Shown here: one piece after another, positions 47,867 through 59,310 of the stretch
Layout: each line of letters starts with the position of its first letter
Position numbering within the stretch: the stretch's first letter is position 1
NCBI RefSeq assembly: GCF_039523235.1
Contig: NZ_BAAAEX010000001.1
DNA from: Castellaniella ginsengisoli
Lineage (GTDB): Bacteria; Pseudomonadota; Gammaproteobacteria; Burkholderiales; Burkholderiaceae_B
Length of the DNA stretch: 64,000 bases
Direction: 5' to 3' (one strand)
Translations under genes and position numbers: made by a program
Notes under the pieces: model-generated
What the model saw: only the letters and a program-made list of their open reading frames with translations
Told to the model about the DNA's origin: nothing
Database searches by the model: none

Positions 47867-47872
47867 ATTGTA
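47867..47872 (-). promoter_or_regulatory. Possible -10 element for mlaF
   Basis: TACAAT on the - strand, 30 nt before the mlaF ATG. The -35 region is poor. It is the best candidate start of the mla transcript in this divergent gap. Confidence 0.35.
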
Positions 47873-47947
47873 CCTGTGGGGGTTTCCGGTTTGCTGGCGC
47901 GCATATCCAGTACCATGCCGGCAGGGCGGGCTGTGGCATAGGGGCAG

Positions 47948-47972
47948 GGAACTTTTCGCGCCGCCGTTCGTT
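47948..47972 (+). promoter_or_regulatory. ECF-type promoter before the sigma factor gene
   Basis: GGAACTTTT (47948-47956), then TTCGTT (47967-47972). GGAAC and CGTT separated by 16 nt is the pattern of many ECF sigma promoters. The same two elements, with identical spacing, recur at 49514-49538. This suggests that the sigma factor transcribes its own gene. Confidence 0.75.
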
Positions 47973-47981
47973 GGACTGGGT

Positions 47982-48530
47982 GTGAGTGCAGAAGCCGATC
48001 TCGAGGACGAACAGTATGCCGTGCGTGCGGGCGCGGGAGATGACCACGCCTATTCCTGGCTGGTGGCGCGCCACCAGGGCGCCGTCTACCGGTATCTCGT
48101 ACGCATGATCCGTGTGCCGGAAACTGCCCGAGACCTCACCCAGGACACGTTCCTGCGCGCCTATCAGGCGATTCGCGCCTGGCGGCCTGAAGCCAAGTTC
48201 CGGACCTGGCTGTTTCGCATCGCGCACAACCTGGCGCTGGATCATTTGCGCAGGGCCGGCCGGGTGCGCATGGAGCCCCTGGAATCGGGCCTGGAGATTC
48301 CCGACCCCGCTCCAGGCCCCGAACGGCGGCTTGAAACCGCACAAAGAGCGCACCGCCTGGAACGGGCGCTGGCCGCCGTGGCGCCCGCGCATCGCGAGAT
48401 TCTGCTGCTGCGAGAGATCGAGGGCATGTCCTACGAGGACATTGCCCGGACCTTGGACCTGAATCCGGGCACCGTGCGCTCGCGCATCGCCCGTGCCCGG
48501 GCGGCCTTGCTGGCCGCCCTGAAAGATTGA
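47982..48530 (+). CDS. ECF (extracytoplasmic function) sigma factor
   Basis: 182 residues from GTG 47982. Region 2 is present (YRYLVRMIRVPETARDLTQDTFLRAY and FRTWLFRIAHNLALDHLRR), followed by a linker rich in Pro and region 4 with the helix-turn-helix MSYEDIARTLDLNPGTVRSRI. No region 1 or 3, so it is group IV. It is followed 13 nt later by its anti-sigma factor. The GTG is only about 10 nt after the predicted -10, so the mRNA would be almost leaderless; a TTG at 47970 lies inside the promoter. The frame is open upstream to 47805 but overlaps mlaF antisense. Confidence 0.92.
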   Translation: MSAEADLEDEQYAVRAGAGDDHAYSWLVARHQGAVYRYLVRMIRVPETARDLTQDTFLRAYQAIRAWRPEAKFRTWLFRIAHNLALDHLRRAGRVRMEPLESGLEIPDPAPGPERRLETAQRAHRLERALAAVAPAHREILLLREIEGMSYEDIARTLDLNPGTVRSRIARARAALLAALKD

Positions 48531-48543
48531 CGAAGGAGACGCC

Positions 48544-49002
48544 ATGCCTTGCCCCCGAACACGATTGCTCTGCGCTTGCCTGGACCCGGAATGGGCCGGG
48601 CGCAGGCGCGCCCTGGTCGAGGCGCACGTGGCGCGCTGCCCGATCTGCGAGGCCGAGCTGGAGGCCTTGCGGAGCATGACCGCCGGCTTGCGCGCCTTGC
48701 CGGATCCCGTCGGGGCGCCGGACGTGGCCCGTTCCTGGCGTCCCGCGCCTGCCGGGCGGCGGCCCGCCCGGCGCCGTTCTTTCGCAGACATCCTGCTGGC
48801 CGGGCTGGGCTGGTTGCCGGCTGGAGCGGCCGTCACGGCCTCGCTGGCGGTCGGGATCGGGATGGCTGACCGGACTTGGCCCGCGGCGGCCCCCGCATCG
48901 CCTCCGGCTTCGATGGCGCGGCTGGACGTTTTTGGGCCGGTCCCGCCCGGCGGACTGTGCGCTGCGGGTGATTTGTGCGGATCCGCCAAGGAGAGAACAT
49001 GA
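48544..49002 (+). CDS. Zinc-finger (ZAS-type) anti-sigma factor
   Basis: 152 residues. The N-terminal cytoplasmic domain has the ZAS signature His28-x3-Cys32-x2-Cys35 (HVARCPIC), followed by a helical region, then one membrane helix at about 80-107 and a short periplasmic tail with a Cys pair (GLCAAGDLCG). Three more cysteines lie in the first 12 residues. This organisation fits a membrane-bound anti-sigma that holds the sigma factor until an envelope or metal signal arrives. AAGGAG lies upstream; its stop overlaps the next start (ATGA). Confidence 0.8.
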   Translation: MPCPRTRLLCACLDPEWAGRRRALVEAHVARCPICEAELEALRSMTAGLRALPDPVGAPDVARSWRPAPAGRRPARRRSFADILLAGLGWLPAGAAVTASLAVGIGMADRTWPAAAPASPPASMARLDVFGPVPPGGLCAAGDLCGSAKERT

Positions 49003-49472
49003 CCCCACGCCACCGGAATATCCTGCTGGCTGCTTCCCTGGCCCTGAACATCGGTTTCGTTGCCATGGCCGTCCAGCGGCACTGGCCGGGCGATGAGCCG
49101 GCCCAGGCGGCGGCCTCGCTGACGCAGCGCCTCGGGCTGTCGCCCGGCCAGCAGGCCGCCTGGGCGGCGCTCGAAGCCCCGTTTTTGGAGGATCTGGCCG
49201 AAAACTGGGCGGACATCCGCGCGCAGCGCCAGGCCTTGCTCGACGAAGTTTTTTCCGCGCGGCCGGATGCGGCGCGGCTTGACGGTATCCAGGCAAAAAT
49301 CGCCCGCTTGCAAGACGCGCAGCAAAAGCGCGTGATCCGCCAGTTGCTGGCGGAGCGCGGCGTGCTCGATCCCGGTCAGCAAGCCATGCTCAAAGACCTG
49401 CTGATGCAGGAATTCTCCGCACAGGCCACGCGGGTGGAGCAGTTGCACCAGACGGCGCCCGCAACCCGCTGA
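48999..49472 (+). CDS. Periplasmic CnrX/CpxP-like sensor-type protein
   Basis: 157 residues from ATG 48999 with AAGGAG upstream. One N-terminal membrane segment (7-24) is followed by a periplasmic, all-helical domain: SLTQRLGLSPGQQAAWAALEA, then long Arg/Gln/Leu-rich helices. The pattern matches the Metal_resist/Spy/CpxP-type helical hairpins, including CnrX, which with CnrY controls the ECF factor CnrH in Cupriavidus. Few histidines are present, so metal binding as in CnrX is not evident; misfolded-protein or antimicrobial stress sensing is an alternative. Co-translated with the anti-sigma gene. Confidence 0.7.
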   Translation: MTPRHRNILLAASLALNIGFVAMAVQRHWPGDEPAQAAASLTQRLGLSPGQQAAWAALEAPFLEDLAENWADIRAQRQALLDEVFSARPDAARLDGIQAKIARLQDAQQKRVIRQLLAERGVLDPGQQAMLKDLLMQEFSAQATRVEQLHQTAPATR

Positions 49473-49513
49473 AATACGCACATCCTGTGCGCGGGCGTTT
49501 TGTGGGCGGCCAG

Positions 49514-49538
49514 GGAACTTTTTCATGGGCGGTTCGTT
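49514..49538 (+). promoter_or_regulatory. Second ECF-type promoter
   Basis: GGAACTTTTT (49514-49523), then TTCGTT (49533-49538). The GGAAC-to-TTCGTT distance is 19 nt, the same as at 47948. It should give a leader of about 45 nt before the His-rich periplasmic gene. Confidence 0.75.
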
Positions 49539-49589
49539 AGAGCAGATGTCGGAATGACATCGACTTCCCCTTTTTGTGAGAGATGAATC

Positions 49590-50087
49590 ATGAAAATCCA
49601 GACTTCCCGCCTCCTGTTCGCCCTGGGGTTCGCGTTGCCGCTTGCGATCGCCGCCGGGCCTCTTCAAGCGGCGCAGACGCACGATCACGGCCACGCGGCC
49701 ACGGAACTGGCCCTGGATCACGGCCAGAAATGGGCCACCGATGATCCGCTGCGCCAGGCCATGGGCAATCTGCACCAGGCCGTGGCGCGGGCGCTGCCCG
49801 AGGCGCACGCGGGTGCGCTGTCCGATGCGGGTTACGATGCGCTGGGCGCGCAGGCGAATCGCGAACTGGCGTATATCGTTGAGAACTGCAAGCTCGAACC
49901 GCAGGCCGATGCCGTGCTGCATGTGATTCTGGCCGATGTGGTCGAGGGGGCGGGTATCGCAGGCGGCCAGCACGCCGGGCAAGCCCGCGCCGCCGGGGTG
50001 GTGCGCCTGGCCGAGGCGCTGAACCGCTACGGCGAGTACTTCGATCACCCGGGCTGGCAGGCGATCCGGATTCCGCACGAGTCCTGA
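49590..50087 (+). CDS. Periplasmic protein with His-rich N-terminus, DnrO-like
   Basis: 165-residue precursor with a standard signal peptide ending LQA (about residue 28). The mature N-terminus is THDHGHAATELALDHGQKW, a possible metal-binding stretch. The rest is predicted helical, with ALPEAHAGALSDAGYDALGAQ, YIVENCKLEPQADAVLHVIL and GVVRLAEALNRYGEYFDHPGW. The single conserved cysteine and several histidines suggest metal or haem contact. I recall similar proteins being labelled DnrO in beta- and gammaproteobacteria, with no proven role. It has its own copy of the ECF promoter, so it is probably a target, not part, of the regulatory unit. Confidence 0.75.
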   Translation: MKIQTSRLLFALGFALPLAIAAGPLQAAQTHDHGHAATELALDHGQKWATDDPLRQAMGNLHQAVARALPEAHAGALSDAGYDALGAQANRELAYIVENCKLEPQADAVLHVILADVVEGAGIAGGQHAGQARAAGVVRLAEALNRYGEYFDHPGWQAIRIPHES

Positions 50088-50093
50088 TGGGGC

Positions 50094-50119
50094 GCTCCCG
50101 CCGCTGAAGCGGCGGGAGC
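50094..50119. terminator. Inverted repeat between convergent genes
   Basis: A perfect 11-bp stem GCTCCCGCCGC/GCGGCGGGAGC with a TGAA loop, 7 nt after the DnrO-like stop. No T run. It serves as a plausible bidirectional 3' end for this gene and gltD. Confidence 0.5.
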
Positions 50120-50134
50120 CGTGCCCGGCGCGCT

Positions 50135-51598
50135 TCAGCGCGGCAGTACGGAAGCGCCCATCAGGTATTCATCCACCGACCGCGCGCACTGGCGTCCTTC
50201 GCGGATCGCCCACACCACCAGCGACTGTCCGCGCCGCATGTCGCCCGCGGCGAATACCTTCGCCCGGGAGCTGCAGTAGTCGTCGGTGTTGGCCCGGGCG
50301 TTCCCGCGCGCGTCGGTTTCCACGCCGAAGGCGTCCAGCACCGTGCGCACCGGCGAGACGAAACCCATGGCCAGCAGCACCAGATCGGCCTGGATTTCGA
50401 AGCGCGAATCCTTCACCTCGCGCATCTTCATCTGGCCCGTCGCCTTGTCCTTCAGCCATTCCAGGCGCGTTGCGACCAGCTTCTCCACCTTGCCGCCCTT
50501 GCCCTCGAAGGCCTGGGTGCCGACCGCCCAGTCGCGCTGGCAGCCTTCTTCGTGCGAAGACGAGGTGCGCAGCCGGATCGGCCAGTAGGGCCACGTCAGC
50601 AGTTTGTCCTCTTCCTCCGGCGGGCGGAACATCAGCTCGAACTGGGTCACCGAAGCCGCCCCCTGGCGGTTGCTCGTGCCCACGCAATCCGAACCCGTGT
50701 CGCCGCCGCCGATCACCACCACGTGTTTGCCTTTGGCGCTGATCGGCTTGGCGATGCGGTCGCCATGGTTGATCTTGTTCTGCTGGCGCAGGAAATCCAT
50801 GGCGAAATGCACCCCGCGCAGCGCGCGGCCCGGCACCGGCAGGTCGCGCGGCTGCTCGGACCCGCCCGCCAGCACGACCGCATCGTGCTGCGCCAGCAGT
50901 TCGTCGGGCGTCACGACCGTCAGGCCGTCCTCCGCGTGTGCCGCGTCGCCCACGTAGGTCGAGGGGAAGAACTCCACTCCTTCGGCCTCCATCTGGGCCA
51001 GACGCCGGTCGATGTGGAGTTTTTCCAGTTTGAAGTCCGGGATCCCGTAGCGCAGCAGCCCGCCGATGCGGTTGCTCTTCTCATAGACGGACACGCTGTG
51101 CCCTGCGCGCGCCAATTGCTGCGCGCAGGCCAGACCTGCCGGCCCCGAACCCACCACGGCGACCCGCTTGCCCGTCTTGCGCGCGGGCGGTTGCGGCGTC
51201 ACCCAGCCTTCCTGCCAGCCGCGTTCGATGATCGTGTGCTCGATCGACTTGATGCCCACGGCGTCGTCGTTCAGGTTCAGCGTACAGGCCGCCTCGCAGG
51301 GCGCCGGGCAGATCCGGCCGGTGAATTCCGGGAAGTTGTTGGTCGACAGCAGCACGTCGAGCGCGCGCTTCCAGTCCTGGCGGTAGACCAGATCGTTCCA
51401 GTCCGGGATGATGTTGTTGACCGGGCAGCCGTGCGTGCAGAACGGCACCCCGCAGTCCATGCAGCGCGCGCCCTGGATGCGGGCCTGCTCGTCGGTCAGC
51501 GGGGAGACGAATTCTTTCCAGTGGCGCAGGCGGGATTCCGGCGCCTCGTAGGCCGGCTTGACCCGCGCGAATTCCATGAAACCAGTGATTTTTCCCAT
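50135..51598 (-). CDS. gltD: Glutamate synthase small subunit
   Basis: 487 residues. The N-terminal 4Fe-4S cysteines are present (CMDCGVPFCTHGCPVNNIIPDWN), followed by FAD-binding VAVVGSGPAGLACAQQLARAG and NADPH-binding VVIGGGDTGSDCVGTSNRQ. It supplies electrons from NADPH to GltB for the glutamine + 2-oxoglutarate to 2 glutamate reaction. Located 9 nt after gltB. Confidence 0.97.
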   Translation of the reverse strand: MGKITGFMEFARVKPAYEAPESRLRHWKEFVSPLTDEQARIQGARCMDCGVPFCTHGCPVNNIIPDWNDLVYRQDWKRALDVLLSTNNFPEFTGRICPAPCEAACTLNLNDDAVGIKSIEHTIIERGWQEGWVTPQPPARKTGKRVAVVGSGPAGLACAQQLARAGHSVSVYEKSNRIGGLLRYGIPDFKLEKLHIDRRLAQMEAEGVEFFPSTYVGDAAHAEDGLTVVTPDELLAQHDAVVLAGGSEQPRDLPVPGRALRGVHFAMDFLRQQNKINHGDRIAKPISAKGKHVVVIGGGDTGSDCVGTSNRQGAASVTQFELMFRPPEEEDKLLTWPYWPIRLRTSSSHEEGCQRDWAVGTQAFEGKGGKVEKLVATRLEWLKDKATGQMKMREVKDSRFEIQADLVLLAMGFVSPVRTVLDAFGVETDARGNARANTDDYCSSRAKVFAAGDMRRGQSLVVWAIREGRQCARSVDEYLMGASVLPR

Positions 51599-51607
51599 GA
51601 TGTTCTC

Positions 51608-56311
<4,704 letters not shown>

Positions 56312-56362
56312 GGCAGGACTCGCGTGGCGGATACAGATGCCGTTTGGCACGGCAGAAGGGGA

Positions 56363-56391
56363 AAATTACAGCCCCAAGTCCTTGCTGACAA
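56363..56391 (-). promoter_or_regulatory. Possible gltB promoter
   Basis: On the - strand, TTGTCA (56386-56391) with either TAATTT (56363-56368, 17-nt spacer) or TGTAAT (56365-56370, 15-nt spacer). About 52 nt before the gltB ATG. Confidence 0.35.
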
Positions 56392-56502
56392 TAGGATTTT
56401 TTGTTGATGCGTCCCTATTTATTAATGCGGTGAATCCTGCCTCTTATATCTGGGGACGGATCAAATGAATTGAAAGAAAAAATGTGTTTTGTCGGGTTGT
56501 CC

Positions 56503-56525
56503 TCGGGGTTGAGGGGAAACCCCGA
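56503..56525. terminator. Hairpin downstream of entA
   Basis: TCGGGGTT/AACCCCGA, 8-bp perfect stem with a 7-nt loop, 55 nt after the entA stop. A T-rich stretch follows on the - strand only after about 20 nt, so it is not a classical terminator but is the best candidate for the operon 3' end. Confidence 0.4.
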
Positions 56526-56580
56526 TGGATGGGGAGTGGATTTTTTGTTTCAAGCCCGGATCCTCCAGGCCTCGGCCACG

Positions 56581-57402
56581 CTATTGATCCAGCGTGGCGC
56601 CGCCGTCCACACGCAAGTCGTGCAGGGTAATGTGGCTGGCCTGGTCAGACAGCAGGAACAAGACCGCCCGGGCGATTTCATCGGGCTCGGCGATCTTGGC
56701 CAGGGGGATGCCCAGGCGCCAGCGGGCGGCATCGCCGGCGATGACGGCCTCGCGCGAGCTGCCCAGCGCCCACATGGCCTGCTGCATGGCGGTGTCGGTC
56801 GAACCGGGCGAGACGATGTTGACGCGGATGCCGTGCGGCGCCAGTTCCAGGCCCAGGCAGCGGCTGAATTGCGTGACGGCGGCCTTGGAAGCCGCGTATG
56901 CCGCCATGCCGGCGCGCGGCGTGGCGGCGGCGTTGGAGCTGACCGTGACGATGGCGCCCGCGCGGCGCTCGCGCAGGCGGCGGGCGATGGCGCGGCAGAC
57001 GTGGAAGACGCCGGTGGCATTGACGTCGAAGCAGCGTGCCCATTGGGCATCGTCCAGATCCACGACGTCGCCCATTTCCAGGATGCCTGCGACGCTGGCC
57101 AGGCCGTCCAGCGGGCCCAGGGCGGCCTCGGCCCGGGCCACGGCCCGTTCGACCTGCGCGGCGTCGCGCACGTCCAGGGGGGCGGTCCACAGCCGGCCGG
57201 AAGCGTCCGTGCCGTGCGGGAGGGATTCGTGCAGGCGCCGCAGGCCGGTCTGGTCGAGGTCGAGGGCCGAGACGCGGGCGCCCCGGCCGAGCAGTTGACG
57301 GGCGACGGCGGCGCCGATGCCGCCTGCGGCGCCGGTGACGAAGAAATGGCGGCCTTGGAAATCGCCGGGTGCGGCGCGGCCGATGTCGGGCAGGGCGTTC
57401 AT
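56581..57402 (-). CDS. entA: 2,3-dihydro-2,3-dihydroxybenzoate dehydrogenase
   Basis: Short-chain dehydrogenase of 273 residues that aromatises the EntB product to 2,3-dihydroxybenzoate with NAD. It has FFVTGAAGGIGAAVARQL (cofactor), SSNAAATPRAGMAAYAASKAAV (Tyr-x3-Lys active site) and SPGSTDTAMQQAMW, a segment characteristic of EntA/DhbA. The ATG at 57402 overlaps the entB stop by 4 nt. Last gene of the operon. Assignment rests on the SDR motifs plus the entC-entB context. Confidence 0.92.
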   Translation of the reverse strand: MNALPDIGRAAPGDFQGRHFFVTGAAGGIGAAVARQLLGRGARVSALDLDQTGLRRLHESLPHGTDASGRLWTAPLDVRDAAQVERAVARAEAALGPLDGLASVAGILEMGDVVDLDDAQWARCFDVNATGVFHVCRAIARRLRERRAGAIVTVSSNAAATPRAGMAAYAASKAAVTQFSRCLGLELAPHGIRVNIVSPGSTDTAMQQAMWALGSSREAVIAGDAARWRLGIPLAKIAEPDEIARAVLFLLSDQASHITLHDLRVDGGATLDQ

Positions 57403-58073
57403 GCGGGGGTCTCCCGAAGGGTGGGGCGGGCGGCCTGCGGCGCCAGCGCGGCGAGGATTTCGGCCAGAGTCAGGCTGACGCCGCAGCGGCGCGCGACGTG
57501 GGTCACGGCCATGCCGTGGTCTTCCAGGCTGAAATCCGCGCAGGCGTCGATGGCCAGAAAGGGCTGGATGTCCTGCATGAAGGCTTCCAGCGCGGTGCTC
57601 AGGCAGCCGATGTGGGCGTAGACGCCGGTGATGATGAGCTGATCGCGCCCTTGGGCGCGCAGCCGTTCGCGCAGGTCGGAGCGCTGGAAGGCGCTGTAGC
57701 GCCATTTGGTCAGAACCGTGTCCTGCGGGCGCGGCTCCAGGGCCGCGACGATGCGCGCGCCCTCCCGGTGTTCCGGCGCGGTCAGGCCCGGGCCCCAGAA
57801 ATCGTTGAGCAGCGCCCGGTCGGCCTTGGGCTGCACGGGCGGCTGCGCGGTGTAGTAGACGGGGATGTCCAGGGCGTGGCAGTGGTCCCGCAGGCGGCCG
57901 ATGGCGGCGATCAGATCGGGGATCGGCGCCTGCGTCACATCGTACTTGCCGAGGAAGTAATCCTGCATGTCGTGGATCAGCAAGGCGGCGCGGTGGGGGG
58001 CGGGGCGCCAGCGCACCCGGTTGCGCGCGGGCTCCCGGGGCATGGCGTAGGGTGCGAGGGGGGGAATGCTCAT
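57399..58073 (-). CDS. entB: Isochorismatase without carrier domain
   Basis: Hydrolyses isochorismate to 2,3-dihydro-2,3-dihydroxybenzoate and pyruvate. The 224-residue protein has the isochorismatase core: RAALLIHDMQDYFLG (catalytic Asp), LTKWRYSAFQRSDL (Lys) and ITGVYAHIGCLSTALEAF (Cys). It stops directly after this domain; the aryl carrier domain (about 75 residues) that follows in E. coli EntB and in VibB is absent. A separate ArCP gene is therefore required, presumably upstream of this window with entE. Confidence 0.93.
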   Translation of the reverse strand: MSIPPLAPYAMPREPARNRVRWRPAPHRAALLIHDMQDYFLGKYDVTQAPIPDLIAAIGRLRDHCHALDIPVYYTAQPPVQPKADRALLNDFWGPGLTAPEHREGARIVAALEPRPQDTVLTKWRYSAFQRSDLRERLRAQGRDQLIITGVYAHIGCLSTALEAFMQDIQPFLAIDACADFSLEDHGMAVTHVARRCGVSLTLAEILAALAPQAARPTLRETPA

Positions 58074-58105
58074 GAAGCGGGGCTCCAGGGTAAAGGGCGG
58101 TTCAC

Positions 58106-59308
58106 TCAGTGCAAGCCCAGCGCATCCAGGATGGTGCGCAGCTTGTTGCCGGTTTCCCTATATTCGAGTTCGGGGACTGAGCCGGGAACGATGCCCGCGC
58201 CGGCCGACAAGGTCAGCCGGCGGCCGCTGGCGCGGGCGCAGCGGATGGCGACCGCCCAGGCCCCGTCGCCGGCGATATCGCACCAGCCTACGGCCCCGGC
58301 GAAGTAGCCGCGCTCGAAAGGTTCGAGTGCGGCGATGGCGCGCCGGGCGTCCGCCGTGGGAAGGCCGCAGACCGCCGGGGTGGGATGCAGGGCGACGGCC
58401 AGATCCAGGGCGCTGATCGCGGGATCGGCCAGTTCGCCCTCGATCAGGGTGCCCAGGTGCCAGAGCCGGGCGGTCGAGGTCAGGCCGGGTTGCGCGGGGA
58501 CGTTCAAGGTGCGGCACAGCGGCCGCAGCACGGCTTCGATGGCTTCGACCACGACGGCGTGCTCCAGCCGGTCTTTGGGCGAGGCCAGCAGCGCCTGGGC
58601 GATGCGGGCGTCCTCGGCGGCGTCGGGGTGGCGCGCGGCGGTGCCCGCCAGGGGGTGCACCCGCACGCGGCGGCCTTCCCGGCTGACCAGCAGTTCCGGG
58701 CTGGCGCCCAGAAAATAATCCTGCTCGGCGCCGATCCCGGAAACGGGCAGGGCATAGGTATGGCCGTGCGGGCTGGCCCGCCACAGGCGCGCCAGGACGC
58801 CGGGCAGATCCAGGGGGCGGTCCAGTTCCAGCTCCAGGGTGCGGGACAAGACCAGCTTGCGCAGGGGGGTGTCCCGGCCCAGCCGTTCGAGCGCCGCGCC
58901 CACGGCGCGCTCATACTCGTCCCGCTCGGGGTGTTCCCGGCGTTGTAGGATGGCGGCGCCGGGCGCCGCCAGCGGTTCGTGCGGCGCGGCGATCCGCCGC
59001 AGGCACCGGGGCACCCGCAGTTGCGCGGACGCCGGGCCGGCCGGGTCGTAGGGCAGCAGACCCAGCAGCAGGGGCCGCATCCCATCCGTCGCGCGAGCTG
59101 TTGCGGGCGCCGCGTCGGCGTGCAGTTCGGCCGCCTGGGCAAGCAGATGGGCGGCGCAAGCGCCCACGTCCTCGCGCGGGGCGGCCTGCAGCAGGCAGCC
59201 CCGGCCATGGATTCCTGCGCCCCCGGTGCTGAACAGGCTGTCGCCCGGCAGGAAGCCGGACAGGGCGTCCGCACCGGGATCGCACGGCTTGCCGGCAGGC
59301 ATGTCCAT
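58106..59308 (-). CDS. entC: Isochorismate synthase
   Basis: Converts chorismate to isochorismate. It has 400 residues of the chorismate-binding family, with the key stretches LHPTPAVCGLPTADARRAI, YFAGAVGWCDIAGDG and ELEYRETGNKLRTIL carrying the magnesium-binding glutamates. ATGs at 59308 and 59302 are both possible; there is no good Shine-Dalgarno, and the start is 2 nt after the stop of the YncE-like gene, so translation is probably coupled. Confidence 0.93.
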   Translation of the reverse strand: MDMPAGKPCDPGADALSGFLPGDSLFSTGGAGIHGRGCLLQAAPREDVGACAAHLLAQAAELHADAAPATARATDGMRPLLLGLLPYDPAGPASAQLRVPRCLRRIAAPHEPLAAPGAAILQRREHPERDEYERAVGAALERLGRDTPLRKLVLSRTLELELDRPLDLPGVLARLWRASPHGHTYALPVSGIGAEQDYFLGASPELLVSREGRRVRVHPLAGTAARHPDAAEDARIAQALLASPKDRLEHAVVVEAIEAVLRPLCRTLNVPAQPGLTSTARLWHLGTLIEGELADPAISALDLAVALHPTPAVCGLPTADARRAIAALEPFERGYFAGAVGWCDIAGDGAWAVAIRCARASGRRLTLSAGAGIVPGSVPELEYRETGNKLRTILDALGLH

Positions 59309-59310
59309 GA

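Larger units (their letters stand above)
56312..56580. other. AT-rich spacer between the siderophore operon and gltB
   Basis: 269 nt without a gene, clearly richer in A and T than the surroundings, especially 56355-56500. It holds the probable gltB promoter and a hairpin at 56503-56525. No Fur-box-like sequence was found. Frames across it on the + strand are antisense shadows. Confidence 0.6.

Noticed and set aside
47829..50078. 749-codon - strand frame opposite the ECF sigma locus
   Set aside because: The + strand genes have helix-turn-helix, ZAS and signal-peptide features, Shine-Dalgarno sites and ATGA coupling; the antisense frame has none.
56395..56470. Fur-box-like AT-rich sequence near gltB
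   Set aside because: ATTTATTAATGCGG and nearby bases do not form the 19-bp symmetric pattern, and the siderophore operon reads toward this site rather than from it.
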